Under the pieces are notes generated by a model. That model saw only the letters and a program-made list of their open reading frames with translations, was not told the origin of the DNA and did no database searches. Positions 53,254 through 63,188 of a stretch of DNA of 64,000 bases are shown in pieces; the stretch's first letter is position 1; the number at the start of each line of letters is the position of its first letter. The translations under genes and the position numbers were made by a program. This DNA is from Dechloromonas sp. (GTDB lineage: Bacteria > Pseudomonadota > Gammaproteobacteria > Burkholderiales > Rhodocyclaceae). The stretch lies in the NCBI GenBank assembly GCA_011391255.1, contig JAABQV010000004.1, positions 33,084-97,083 of the forward strand, in the 5' to 3' direction.

Positions 53254-56200
53254 TTAACTTGGTAAATGTACCTCAAGCCATTCCTCAAGGTGGTTCTCAA
53301 GGAGATACTTCTCAAGTACCCAGCGGCGCATGGCATCACCTTCACGTCCCCGCGCCTCCGGATCGTGAATTAGGGCACGGACCGCATCGGTCCACTCCGC
53401 TGCCATATTGGTTACACGAAATGCGGGGCCGTTTCTATAAGGTTCGATGTCGGTGCAGACAACTGGAATTCCCAGAATTCCGTATTCGAGCAGGCGAAGA
53501 TTGCTCTTTCCCCGGTTGAAGGGTGTCTGAGCGAGAGGGGCAACCGCAAGATCCAGATTGAGCGAAGCTAGGTAGGCAGGGTATTCAGAAAACTTAACCA
53601 AATTATGATATTCGGCAATCAATGGTCGGATCTCTTCTGGGCACATGCCGAAAAATACCCAGTCTGCCTCATCACGTGTATTTTCAATGATTTCTTTCAG
53701 GAGCAATAAGTCACCCTGGTGTGTTGTTCCGCCAGCCCAACCAATGCGCGGTTTTTTGCAGGTGCGCCGAAGACTCCGCAAAGGTAGCCATGGAGCTTGT
53801 TCCAGCCGATTGGGAACAACCCGAATATCCGGAACAAAGTTGCGATAGGCTTCTGCCAGAAAATCTGTGGAAACCACCAACCGGTCGCAGCGTTTCAGTG
53901 CATATTGAAGACGGGCGCGAGCGTTCGCCGGAATATCTTTACGAAACGGGTTGCTCGCATCCATATCGGTGATCAGATCATCCTGCGCATAAACAGTGAA
54001 AGGCCGGCATCCAGACGTCTCCCATTCCTGCAGAGCTGCAAGTGCTGGCGTGATGATATAACTTTGGACGATGATGCTATCGGGATTCAAGCGGACAATC
54101 TCGTTAATCGAATTGAATCGCGGCTCCCCTTTGGTTCGTTGGCGCCAAATGCACTCGCTAACCATGCCGGCCTTACTGAGGGCGTTTAGCGGCGAAGTGA
54201 CCCGATAGTCACCTTGTCCATTAGGAAGTGCATGAGCAAGAATGCGAGGAAGGTCAGAGGGAATGGTTTGCCAACGAGCGTGAAACTCAAGCTCAGGTTC
54301 TGGAGTGCTTGTCGCAAGAGATAAGGCTGGGTTCCAGAAGGGGTCTACTGCTGCTTCCGGATACCAGCGTTCGAAAAATGCTTGTTTTGCTTGTGTTTCG
54401 GAAAGCATCTGTGTTGCAAGATGACTAGGGTCGATATCGAATACTGCTTCTTTTGCGTCGCTGCTAACTATATTTGATAGAGGTTGATATATCAGCCGTT
54501 CGCCATTCTTGCGAATCTTTAAAGAAAGGTCTGCTTCAGCAAGGTAGTTACCCAGATCAGTTTCGTCCATACCTCCCGCGTTGACGTAACTTTCTTTTCG
54601 AATCAGCATGCACGCAGCGGGAAGGGTGCTGACGTCGCGTGCAACATGGATGCAGTCCAGATAACCAAGCTCCTCTCTGAGTTTGGTTTTTCCTTGATAA
54701 GGAGAGCCGATAATGCCATTCAAGCCGAGGATACTGCCAGCGTTTTCGATCAGGGTGCTACCGGGTTGAATCATTCGGGGAGAAACACCGCCAATGCCAG
54801 GCTGGGCTGCGGTTCTGATCAGTTCCTCCAGCCATTTTTCCTGGATAACTACGGTTTCCTCTTTAAGGAATAGCAAGAAATCACTGGAAGAGGCGGCTAC
54901 TGCTGCGTTGCAGCGTGTTGCGTGGTTGCCGTCGTTATTTGTGCGGACAATTCGCACCTTGGGCTTGGTAGTCTGTTCCGCGTTGGCTAACCAGGCGTCA
55001 AGGTCGGGTGCTCCCTGTGAATTTGTCAGGGCAATGATGACTTCGAAATTTTGGTAATCTGTTTTTTCAATGATGCTGGTAAGGCATCGAGAAAGGAGAT
55101 CGAGTTGGCCGATGGATACGATTACTATCGAGATGCTTGGTGTCTGCGTTAGTGGATAGCGAATGCACCAGCTTTGGCCTGTGACAGGAGTAATTTCACT
55201 TTCGATACCTTTTCCTCGCAAATCTTCAATCAGTGCGAACATGCAAGATTCTGTATCGTATGGAAAAAAATCGGGGTAGGAAATTAAGATGTCAGGGATG
55301 TGCTTTATTGAATCCCAGCCTGATTTGTCCGCAAGCTTTAATAGCTTTGAAAACCATGGGCTACCATGACGCTCGCTGGCGCCGCCAGTGGCTAACCAAG
55401 CGTCACGGCTTACGCAAATCACCCCTGCCAAGTCAACCGATTGTAATGCAGTGGGATTGACGCCAAATTTGAACCGTGGGGCAAAACGTTCACCTCTGGC
55501 GTTGCAAGAGTCATCATCGACGAAAATGGCAATTGCGTTTGGAGTGTCTTCGATTTGTTTGGCACATCGCCACAAATAGAGCGGATCTAGTTTTGCCCCC
55601 GCAGGGATTTCAATCAGCCAATCAGCTCCTTGCGCTTCTGCCAGATAATCGATAGTTTCTTTAGTTTTATCCAGTCTGCAAATTGAATGCCAGCCAAGGA
55701 AGCCAAGTTCTTCTAGCCCCGGGGGACTAGCAAGCTGAGTGACTATGTCAACGTGCCACAGTTGGTATATCTGCTGGCTGAGACTGTCGAGGGTATCTGC
55801 TAGGTGGTGCTCATCACCCGGTAGCAAACGAGTCACAATTTGAAAGCTAGGTGCACTGCATCCCATCGAGTCAATCGTGCGATTTATTTCCTCTACATCT
55901 GTCGCAATGAATGCCCGTTGCTCCAGCCATTCTTGATAGTGCTTGTCCATTTGCCATGCTTGTTTGGATGGTGGTTTGATTGATGCTGTTATTTCTTGAG
56001 CTCGGCTGTTAGCAGCTGCCTGGGTCTTATTAATGAAGTTTTCAATATCGAACCAAGCATTTTTTTCCGTTTCAGTGAAGAATTTATCTGATTCTGCTTG
56101 GCTGATTTTTTGCACTTTAGTCTTGCCAATATCGGATTCCTTGACCTTTGGAAAGCGAATCGAGTTGTTATCCAAGTTGAATTGAGCTATGTACGGATTG

Positions 56201-56958
56201 TCAACCCAGGCAACTGCGCACCCACAGGCAAGTGCTTCGTAAACCATGCTCGAAGGTTCATAGCAATAATAGGTTTCTGAGGAACGAAGGATTTCTGCTA
56301 TTTCCTGATGTTTTCTTGGAATATTCAGGGCCAAGGTGGTTCCGTCAGGGTTTGAGGCAACCTCATCACTGATCTTGTGTCCAAAATAAAGGTATTTTCC
56401 AGCGTAATAGCAAAATCCATTGCGCTTGTTTTCTGGGGCGCCTTCATGGAATATTTTTCGGTCAACTAATGGCATGTCCAATCTGTCGGACAAAATGCCA
56501 TCCAGAATAACGCCGTGATAGTGAAAAATCAGGTCATTTTTCGGGAAGGTGGTGTCGCCTCCCAAATGACCGGGTCTGTTGAGTGCCCAGCGAGCAACAA
56601 CTGAGAGGCCCAGTGGGTTGCCGGAGACCACTTCCGGATAAACGGCGATCGGCCTAACGCCAGCAGCATCGTGCTGCCGCATGATCTCCTCAGTGATTTC
56701 AGGCGTTCTCAGGTAAGGGCTGCACTGCGCTGGCGGTGATGTGACATAGGCTTCATAACCCGACTCATTCAGTATGTGGCAAAGGTAATGAAGCGCACGT
56801 ATCCCAGCCGAGGTCTGCCGAAAAGCTGGGGTGGAAATGTAATATGGATGATGAGTGCGCTCGAAAAAACGATTTTTTCCTGAGGTTTTCATATTGCTTT
56901 TGTCTCCGGGATGCGCTGCATTTAGTCGTGTAGTAAATGTTAATGACAGGGCTGCCAT
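53254..56958 (-). CDS. Very large multi-domain glycosyltransferase
   Basis: A 1234-residue protein with what look like four transferase modules. About 40-300: a GT-B-like module (STPAFRQTSAGIRALHYLC, YEALACGCAVAWVDNPY). About 370-600: a GT2-like module with an acidic triplet in IFVDDDSCN. About 615-860: a second GT2-like module (SISIVIVSIGQLDLLSRCL) whose expected D-x-D site reads KEE, so it may be inactive. About 905-1234: a GT4-like module (IGWAGGTTHQGD, LRLLEYGILGIPVVCTDIE). The ATG at 56958 abuts the upstream gene; an internal ATG at 56892 has a better GGAG site. Its place beside fliC suggests flagellin glycosylation. Confidence 0.85.
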   Translation of the reverse strand: MAALSLTFTTRLNAAHPGDKSNMKTSGKNRFFERTHHPYYISTPAFRQTSAGIRALHYLCHILNESGYEAYVTSPPAQCSPYLRTPEITEEIMRQHDAAGVRPIAVYPEVVSGNPLGLSVVARWALNRPGHLGGDTTFPKNDLIFHYHGVILDGILSDRLDMPLVDRKIFHEGAPENKRNGFCYYAGKYLYFGHKISDEVASNPDGTTLALNIPRKHQEIAEILRSSETYYCYEPSSMVYEALACGCAVAWVDNPYIAQFNLDNNSIRFPKVKESDIGKTKVQKISQAESDKFFTETEKNAWFDIENFINKTQAAANSRAQEITASIKPPSKQAWQMDKHYQEWLEQRAFIATDVEEINRTIDSMGCSAPSFQIVTRLLPGDEHHLADTLDSLSQQIYQLWHVDIVTQLASPPGLEELGFLGWHSICRLDKTKETIDYLAEAQGADWLIEIPAGAKLDPLYLWRCAKQIEDTPNAIAIFVDDDSCNARGERFAPRFKFGVNPTALQSVDLAGVICVSRDAWLATGGASERHGSPWFSKLLKLADKSGWDSIKHIPDILISYPDFFPYDTESCMFALIEDLRGKGIESEITPVTGQSWCIRYPLTQTPSISIVIVSIGQLDLLSRCLTSIIEKTDYQNFEVIIALTNSQGAPDLDAWLANAEQTTKPKVRIVRTNNDGNHATRCNAAVAASSSDFLLFLKEETVVIQEKWLEELIRTAAQPGIGGVSPRMIQPGSTLIENAGSILGLNGIIGSPYQGKTKLREELGYLDCIHVARDVSTLPAACMLIRKESYVNAGGMDETDLGNYLAEADLSLKIRKNGERLIYQPLSNIVSSDAKEAVFDIDPSHLATQMLSETQAKQAFFERWYPEAAVDPFWNPALSLATSTPEPELEFHARWQTIPSDLPRILAHALPNGQGDYRVTSPLNALSKAGMVSECIWRQRTKGEPRFNSINEIVRLNPDSIIVQSYIITPALAALQEWETSGCRPFTVYAQDDLITDMDASNPFRKDIPANARARLQYALKRCDRLVVSTDFLAEAYRNFVPDIRVVPNRLEQAPWLPLRSLRRTCKKPRIGWAGGTTHQGDLLLLKEIIENTRDEADWVFFGMCPEEIRPLIAEYHNLVKFSEYPAYLASLNLDLAVAPLAQTPFNRGKSNLRLLEYGILGIPVVCTDIEPYRNGPAFRVTNMAAEWTDAVRALIHDPEARGREGDAMRRWVLEKYLLENHLEEWLEVHLPS

Positions 56959-58260
56959 TTAGGCGAGCTGTTTATTGAGATTTTTTGCCCATGCAGCGAG
57001 TTGCGTATCATCGGGAAAAGTACGGTGATAATGGAATACAGACCCCTTGTTTTTTTCATAAAGAAAATGCGGACCGAGCGGAATAGGGAGGCTATTAGTT
57101 AGCGTATCCGGAAAGCGCCAGATCTCGTCGTCTTGGCTTGAGCGAAACCAGTCTGCCGGTTTGTTCCCGTAAATATTGCGGAAATCAAAGGTTTTCTTTT
57201 CTTCACCAGTGACAGCGGTGTAATGAAGGTTAAGGGATGCGCAGGTATTGGCTATTGAGAAACGACGCCTTACCTCGGTCGCTGCATTTGTCGATAGCCG
57301 CTGGCATTCGTCGGGGTTTTTCGCGAGCCAACTCAGCGCATCGGCAAAGCTCTTGGGGCTGTCAATGACTAAACCATTTTCTCCGTCGCGAATCAATTGG
57401 CGTTCTGCCGGGTTGCCCAGAACGATGGGGACTACGCCCATCGCCATAGCCTCCAATAATGCATTTTCTGTCGTACCGTAATGTAGTGGGTTGAGCAGAT
57501 AGGCAAAAACGTCAAAGTTGGAGAGGGTTTCTGCGATGTTTGTGCAGTAACCGCGTAATTCGATGCGGTCAGTCAAACTAAGGGCTTCGGCTCTCTCCTG
57601 TAGCTCATCACCGGTGGTCGGGTCGCCGACCATGGCCAGCCGGAAGCCCGGTAGGTCTACAGCGGCAAGATAGTCCATAAGTTGCGGGTGCAATTTGGCG
57701 AAATTCAGCGTACCCACATAGCCGGCTCGTAGTTGTTTACTCTTTGGGCGGCATGGCATATCGGGAAAGTCTTCGAATCCGCCGGAGCTGAATACCACAC
57801 CAATTCGCAGACCGGCTTCTGGTCCCAGTTGCGATAACGCAGGGTGTTCCAATGAGCAAGGTGAGGTAAATAAAAAACGATGAGGAGCGCGAACAAAAGC
57901 TGGAAGAATCTGCGGCGGATGTAGTCCGGATACATGGCTCCAAATGATCAGGCGCATGGCCGGTAGCATGCCGGAGCAGAGCCAGGCAGACATCACCGGG
58001 TGATGCCACCACTCTAGTTGGACAATATCGGCGTTTGCCGCTAATCGGTTAAGTTCATCCCAGGAAGGGCTGGTAATCAGTTTTCCGCCATGTGCTTCAA
58101 CATGGTCAGCGAATTGGGATTTTTCCAAGGCTTCCAGTGTGGTGATCGTGTGTAGGATCCCATCTTGGGATCGTGCTGACTCTTCTACCAGGCGAGATAA
58201 TACTTTTCCGACACCACCGCCAAGGTGGGCAGAAATGTGCAGGACGTGAATCGAACTCAT
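56959..58260 (-). CDS. Glycosyltransferase family 4 type
   Basis: A 433-residue GT-B transferase from the ATG at 58260; the frame is open to 58296 but the family start (IHVLHISAHLGGGVGKVLSR) fits the internal ATG. The C-terminal donor-binding part has the GT4 pattern (YGTTENALLEAMAMGVVPIV, with the E-x7-E arrangement) and LIRDGENGLVIDSPKSFADA. Sugar and acceptor are unknown. It directly precedes the large transferase gene. Confidence 0.88.
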   Translation of the reverse strand: MSSIHVLHISAHLGGGVGKVLSRLVEESARSQDGILHTITTLEALEKSQFADHVEAHGGKLITSPSWDELNRLAANADIVQLEWWHHPVMSAWLCSGMLPAMRLIIWSHVSGLHPPQILPAFVRAPHRFLFTSPCSLEHPALSQLGPEAGLRIGVVFSSGGFEDFPDMPCRPKSKQLRAGYVGTLNFAKLHPQLMDYLAAVDLPGFRLAMVGDPTTGDELQERAEALSLTDRIELRGYCTNIAETLSNFDVFAYLLNPLHYGTTENALLEAMAMGVVPIVLGNPAERQLIRDGENGLVIDSPKSFADALSWLAKNPDECQRLSTNAATEVRRRFSIANTCASLNLHYTAVTGEEKKTFDFRNIYGNKPADWFRSSQDDEIWRFPDTLTNSLPIPLGPHFLYEKNKGSVFHYHRTFPDDTQLAAWAKNLNKQLA

Positions 58261-58458
58261 GGCATCAAGACAGGGTCGTTTTCTGGGGCAAGCCAATTTC
58301 TTGAAACCAAGAACGATAGTTGGCGCGTAACAAGTAATTTAAGCAAGCGGCGGGCCATCCATGGGCCGCTGGGCGCGCTCACCGCAGTCAAACGGGAAAA
58401 TCGAGGGGGAAATCACGAATTTAGTTATTCAAATTGAGTTGAGTGGAACAGCATGGGG

Positions 58459-59652
58459 TTAGCTGTGATTTCTGTGAAATTTATTTGTCTTTCCGGGGAG
58501 CCTTTCTTCAGGGATGCCGTAGAGGACTAGTCCAGTCCCGCTCCAAGCGTGTGCCCGGAGGAAGAATTGGTAATTTGTGAGTTCGTCCATGAGTAATAAA
58601 GGGATGCGAAAAAGTCCGTCAACGCTGTGGTAAACAGTGATCGCCAAGATTGGCCGGTTGCGCTTGAGCGATTTCAGCGCACCCGCGATGGCATCAAGTT
58701 CTCCTCCCTCTAGGTGTAGCTTGGCGAATGAGTAGTTAATGTCTAGGTCGTCAAGCCGGCAGCATCTGACTGAGGTGCTTCCGGCCGAAAAAAGTCTCGC
58801 TCCGATGCCAAGTTCGGAACAATAATTTGCGCTTTCATCATTGCAGCCAAGGGCGAAATTAAGGATCAGAATGTTCTTGGAAGTAATAGATCGTAAATTG
58901 GCGAGTCTGGAATGTAACTGGGCGTAGTTTTCTGGATCAGCTTCGATGGCTATTAAACTGGAGTATTGACCACCAGTGATGCTATCGAAGCGTAGACAAA
59001 TTTCTCCCAAATATGCCCCGGCGTCCAAGAAGGTTTCGTCCTCTCTCAGCAGTTTGCAAATGAAGTCCGGGAAGTATCTGTCCTTAGTGTTGATCGGTGT
59101 GCCCACGAAGGTGAATTCCTGCCGGTGCATTCGCCAAGCCAGGAACTGTAGGTGAGTAGCTCGGGAAATGTCGTCACCCCATGCCACTAGAGTTTTTTCG
59201 AGAGACCTTTGGTCTATCTCATCTAGTTTTCCGGTGAACCAGCCGTTGCCCATTGGGAGTTTTTCGGTATACGCTTCAGCGATGTCATAGAATGGAAAGA
59301 CATGGCGCCATCCCTGATCGACAAGGGATTCGTGGATGGGTTGATAAGGGGCTAGCACTACACAGACTGCTAGAAGGTGGGTTTCCCTGTCTGCTTTAGG
59401 AGCTTTGTCGGGCAGGATCACCGGTATTTTTCCCAGTAGCAGCCCGTTTTCGGGAGGGGCGCGGTCAACAGCATAGGCAACCGGAATGCCAAGAGTGTCG
59501 AGAAGTTGAGCGGCCAATCGACCTAGATTGCCGGCGCCGTAAAATACCAATGGGCGGTCCACCGCCTGTGGTCCGACTTCCGGAACGCGACTTGCCAAGT
59601 TGCGCATGAGCCTGACGGCCGCTGTGCGGTCGGGAAGCTGAAATTGTTTCAT
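58459..59652 (-). CDS. FkbM-family methyltransferase with N-terminal nucleotide-binding domain
   Basis: A 397-residue protein with two parts. The first ~130 residues carry a Rossmann-like start (PLVFYGAGNLGRLAAQLLDT) similar to PglD-type or sugar-modifying domains. The second is an FkbM-type SAM methyltransferase (ETFLDAGAYLGEICLRFDSI, then AIEADPENYAQL). The usual acidic FkbM motif (D-x-E-G-x-E) reads HLEGGELDAI, so the first Asp is replaced. Start ATG at 59652 (a TTG codon precedes it). The gap of 162 bases downstream holds no visible gene. Confidence 0.85.
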   Translation of the reverse strand: MKQFQLPDRTAAVRLMRNLASRVPEVGPQAVDRPLVFYGAGNLGRLAAQLLDTLGIPVAYAVDRAPPENGLLLGKIPVILPDKAPKADRETHLLAVCVVLAPYQPIHESLVDQGWRHVFPFYDIAEAYTEKLPMGNGWFTGKLDEIDQRSLEKTLVAWGDDISRATHLQFLAWRMHRQEFTFVGTPINTKDRYFPDFICKLLREDETFLDAGAYLGEICLRFDSITGGQYSSLIAIEADPENYAQLHSRLANLRSITSKNILILNFALGCNDESANYCSELGIGARLFSAGSTSVRCCRLDDLDINYSFAKLHLEGGELDAIAGALKSLKRNRPILAITVYHSVDGLFRIPLLLMDELTNYQFFLRAHAWSGTGLVLYGIPEERLPGKTNKFHRNHS

Positions 59653-59760
59653 CAATGGGCTTCCACTAAAGAGGAACGCACTCTTCCGAAATTGCCTCCA
59701 AGGTGGGCTGGGATGAGGCGTGGCGCGAACATTTCTTGAAATCTATCCTCTGGCATCGCT

Positions 59761-61398
59761 CTAGTGAGAAGCAGCGTCCAATAGTAGTCCGTACCGGCTT
59801 GCGTGTTCGCGCCACCAAGCATCATTCTCCACGATGGCATCAAACCGTACCCGAGCTTGCAGGGCGCAGTCCTCGTTGCCCACTTGAGTGTAGGCCTCGG
59901 AAAGATAGTATTGGCCGAAGGCATGCTCTGGGTACTTGGTAATTACGTTATGGAAATACTTGATCGCTGTTTCGTGGTTGCCATTTCTCATGTTGTGGTT
60001 GTGAACAAAGTTGACCTGAAGATTCATCTCGTAGGCTGCTTGCTCAATCTCATCCGGATCGACACCAGGAGCACGGATCACGGATTTTGTATTGACGTGA
60101 TCCAGAAATCCTATTTGATCAATGTAACCATTCTCTACACAAATTTCGTGAAGGCGGCTTCCCAGAATAGGCACGGCGCAAAATATATGGGCCCAGTCGA
60201 AACCTACATCAAGGAGGAGACTCAGAGTTTCCTGACGATGCTCCTCCATTTCACCAGGTAGGCCGATGACGATGAAAACGTGGCACTGAACCCCGTGGCG
60301 TCGAAGCATCTGCACCTTGTCCTTGACCATATTGGTCTTCAGCGGTTTCTTTATAATTTTGTTAAGAACATAGTCCGATCCAGATTCCACAGCCAAAGCT
60401 ACAGTGGACACGCCAGCCTTGGCGAAAAGTTCGGCCATTTCTTCATCAATTCCATATACCGCGACACCGTTTGGGAACTCGATGCGTATCTTAAAGGGGG
60501 CAATGGCTCGGAGGATGGCCTTAGCTCTGTCACGGTCAAAGAAAAAGTGGTCGTCCTCAATGAGCAGGACTGTCAGACCATGACGTTCCTGCATGATGCC
60601 AATTTCCTGAGCAACCCTTTCTAGGCTCATTGCCCGCACTTTTCTTCCATGAAGTGACGGATTAGAGCAGAAGACGCACAGGAAAGGGCAGCCCCGGGAT
60701 GTATGGATGGCCATCTCCCGTTTCTTTTGGCCAACAAAGCGCTTGTCGATGGATCGGTTGTTGTAGTTGTCAAGGTCCACCATGCTGTAATTGAGCATGG
60801 GGATTTCGTCCAAATCCTGAACGAAGGTGTGGCTGGGATTTTTCCCCTGCGCCAGTCCGCGCCGGGTAATCCATGATGCATGGGTGTCCAGTAGCAGGAT
60901 CTGATCGGGGGCATTGATCAGGTCAGTCATTGGTATTTCACCTTCGCCTTTGCAGACGGCGTCCACCGCAGGGCATAACTCAAGGATCTGGCGAAATGCC
61001 GCAGAGGGTAAGCCTCCGCCAGTTAGCACCAGCACGTCAGGAGATTCCTCCTTTACCGTTCTGGCGAGATCGTTGATATACCGGAAGGAGATATTGAATA
61101 GGGCGGAGATGCCAACGATGCTCGGCCTGAACTCGTCCATCGCATTTTCGACTAGGTGTTTGAACATTGCCGCGAAATCGTGGGCCAGGTTCGTTTCAAG
61201 TGCCTGCTTGAGTGGCAGGTTGAGATCCAGAATGGCAACTTCCGGTGGCGTGTGGCACTTTTCCTTCAGGTAGGCTTCAAGAGATAGGATGCCATAGGGA
61301 ATCGTGAAGGGGGGCAGAACATTGGAGCGATTGTCATTCCCATAGTCTTCGACGTTGAAGTAGGGGGGAATGACAAAGAGAATGCGCTGTCGTTTCAT
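59761..61398 (-). CDS. B12-binding radical SAM protein with C-terminal TPR-like segment
   Basis: A 545-residue protein. The N-terminal ~140 residues form a cobalamin-binding-like fold (LVLTGGGLPSAAFRQILELC). The radical SAM core has the cluster motif CPFLCVFC and SAM-binding patterns (LLIEDDHFFFDRDRAKAI, LAVESGSDYVLNKIIKKPLK). The last ~70 residues look like a TPR unit (ETAIKYFHNVITKYPEHAFG). Relatives carry out C-methylation or other radical chemistry, but the substrate cannot be inferred. It is ten bases after a second radical SAM gene. Confidence 0.88.
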   Translation of the reverse strand: MKRQRILFVIPPYFNVEDYGNDNRSNVLPPFTIPYGILSLEAYLKEKCHTPPEVAILDLNLPLKQALETNLAHDFAAMFKHLVENAMDEFRPSIVGISALFNISFRYINDLARTVKEESPDVLVLTGGGLPSAAFRQILELCPAVDAVCKGEGEIPMTDLINAPDQILLLDTHASWITRRGLAQGKNPSHTFVQDLDEIPMLNYSMVDLDNYNNRSIDKRFVGQKKREMAIHTSRGCPFLCVFCSNPSLHGRKVRAMSLERVAQEIGIMQERHGLTVLLIEDDHFFFDRDRAKAILRAIAPFKIRIEFPNGVAVYGIDEEMAELFAKAGVSTVALAVESGSDYVLNKIIKKPLKTNMVKDKVQMLRRHGVQCHVFIVIGLPGEMEEHRQETLSLLLDVGFDWAHIFCAVPILGSRLHEICVENGYIDQIGFLDHVNTKSVIRAPGVDPDEIEQAAYEMNLQVNFVHNHNMRNGNHETAIKYFHNVITKYPEHAFGQYYLSEAYTQVGNEDCALQARVRFDAIVENDAWWREHASRYGLLLDAASH

Positions 61399-61407
61399 TT
61401 TTCCGCC

Positions 61408-62427
61408 TTACGCAAGCAGTGGGCCAGTGAAGCGTGCTAGGAGTCCCGGTGCGTATGCATCGATATTGTCGGGCAAGCAATGGCTCAACTGGCCACAGGC
61501 AGCGCAAGTTGGATCGTCCTTACGCCTCCCTTGAAGGTGGGATATGCGGTGCTGCCTGAGGGGTTCGCTTTCCCAGATTTCTTTGACACTGTTGGTGCGT
61601 GTATCGCCGATAACGAGTTTGCGAGCCCAGTCGAGAAAACAGAGGCTGACCGTGCCATCAGTATTGACTGCCATTGAATAAAAAGTGTATGGGCAGACCT
61701 TGATGTCGGCAATGGTGTTTCCGTAAATACCTTCAGTAATTTCGATGCCGAGGCGGTCCTCAATGTCGAAAGTCGGCCAGCAGGGGGCAAAGTTTTCGAT
61801 GAAGACACGATCGGCAATGTCGCCGAAGGTGGCGTAAAAATTTTTCTTGTCTGCTTCTGACAAAATGTCTCCGGGGATTTTTATGCAGATTTCACAATCG
61901 CCCTTGCGTTCGTAAAGTCGACGAATGTTGTCGACGAATTTGTCGAAGTCAACATGCGTTTTTGTAAAGGTCCAGAATTGCTCGGTCGACATGCCGTCGA
62001 CCGAAATATTGATTCGGTCGATGCCGGCGTCAAGGATTGGACCGATGCGGTCCGGCGTCAGAAGGTAGCCGTTGGTTGTTGTGTCGATATATTGGACATG
62101 GCCACTTTCCTTTGCATAGCGGACCATGTCTGCAAACCGAGTATGTAGTAGGGGTTCGCCTTCCTTATAGAGACGCAGGACTTTCAGTGGCTGCTCGAAT
62201 TCGCCGAGATCATCGATCACTTTCTTGTAAAGATCGAAATCCAGGCGACCTTGCCAGCGCCCGGTCGATTTGATGAGATCTCGGTCGCCGGTCGGACAGA
62301 ATGTGCACTGGAAGTTGCAGGTATTGACTGGGTCGATAAAAAGTACAAAGGGGGTGGCGATAGGGATCACCTCCTGTAGCTGCGTCCTGTTTTCCAGGTT
62401 GATCCGGGGTTTGACGTTGGCTCTCAT
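61408..62427 (-). CDS. Radical SAM/SPASM protein
   Basis: A 339-residue radical SAM enzyme. The cluster motif CNFQCTFC is followed by the usual core. A SPASM-type C-terminal region has extra cysteines (VCPYTFYSMAVNTDGTVSLC, then CAACGQLSHC). The start is placed at the ATG at 62427 (MRANVKPRINLENR), which has AAAGAGAT upstream and lies 17 bases after the previous gene; a longer frame to 62490 would overlap that gene. Related proteins occur in surface-polysaccharide clusters. Substrate unknown. Confidence 0.88.
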   Translation of the reverse strand: MRANVKPRINLENRTQLQEVIPIATPFVLFIDPVNTCNFQCTFCPTGDRDLIKSTGRWQGRLDFDLYKKVIDDLGEFEQPLKVLRLYKEGEPLLHTRFADMVRYAKESGHVQYIDTTTNGYLLTPDRIGPILDAGIDRINISVDGMSTEQFWTFTKTHVDFDKFVDNIRRLYERKGDCEICIKIPGDILSEADKKNFYATFGDIADRVFIENFAPCWPTFDIEDRLGIEITEGIYGNTIADIKVCPYTFYSMAVNTDGTVSLCFLDWARKLVIGDTRTNSVKEIWESEPLRQHRISHLQGRRKDDPTCAACGQLSHCLPDNIDAYAPGLLARFTGPLLA

Positions 62428-62444
62428 TGGGATCTCTTTGCAAT

Positions 62445-63188
62445 CTAGATGAACAAGTTTTGAGGTGCGCGTGCGTGAATATCCCACCATATGCCTGCGG
62501 GAGAGCGGCGCTCGTTATCACGGGTGCGCACCTGATCGGCATAGACTTGTTCGATGTCTCCGCCGTCAATCCATGGCCCAGGTACCTGTTCCCCTAAGGG
62601 GCCAGAACTACCAACTGTAAAGTGGTGTGCAATCAAAGAGTCATTCAAGTCGGTAACGGTCGCCTGATTGGATAGCTTGAATTGACTATAACCAAGAGCC
62701 TTAAGTTTCTCTAAATATCGGAATCCAAAGCGGCAGTCTTCGACACTGACGTACGCTGGCAAGTACGCGAAAGCCTGAAGCTGGTCAATGACCAACTCGT
62801 CGGCACCTTCGATATCGATCTTTAGATGACTGGGGACGCCGTGCAAAGCAAATAAGTGGGCAATAGGGATGCATGTGACTTCTATGGTCTCCGTCTCGCC
62901 GTTATCCCTAGATGCCCAGTTGATGTCCAAACTACTCCAGTGTGCATTTTTCTTGCTAATGTGGAATGGAAGTCTGTCATAGGCTGTCCAAATGGCTACT
63001 TGATAAAGATGTAACAGTCCCTTGTTTAGCTTGTCCGGAAATTGGGCTTGAGCTTTCTCGATGAATAGTGGGTCAGCTTCCACAGAGACCACCTTGTAAC
63101 CTTTTTTTAGGTAGTAGGCAGTGTCTTCTGCGTTATTCATGCCTAGGTCGAAAATCAGGTTGTTGTTATGAATGAAGCGTCTATTCAT
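62445..63188 (-). CDS. FkbM-family methyltransferase
   Basis: A 247-residue SAM-dependent methyltransferase, probably acting on a sugar hydroxyl. Motif I reads LIFDLGMNNAEDTAYYLKKG, followed by VSVEADPLF and the FkbM acidic motif KIDIEGADELVI. Start ATG at 63188, overlapping the end of the epimerase gene by eight bases, with GAGGAAC upstream; the frame is open to 63230 but that part lies in the epimerase gene. This is the simple form, without the extra N-terminal domain of the copy at 58459-59652. Confidence 0.9.
   Translation of the reverse strand: MNRRFIHNNNLIFDLGMNNAEDTAYYLKKGYKVVSVEADPLFIEKAQAQFPDKLNKGLLHLYQVAIWTAYDRLPFHISKKNAHWSSLDINWASRDNGETETIEVTCIPIAHLFALHGVPSHLKIDIEGADELVIDQLQAFAYLPAYVSVEDCRFGFRYLEKLKALGYSQFKLSNQATVTDLNDSLIAHHFTVGSSGPLGEQVPGPWIDGGDIEQVYADQVRTRDNERRSPAGIWWDIHARAPQNLFI

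Noticed and set aside
59652..59924. A 90-codon minus-strand frame whose stop overlaps the ATG of the FkbM gene at 59652 (TGATG).
   Set aside because: Most of it lies in another frame under the C-terminal TPR segment of the radical SAM gene, which ends naturally at 59761. It has no recognisable domain, so the overlap is probably chance.
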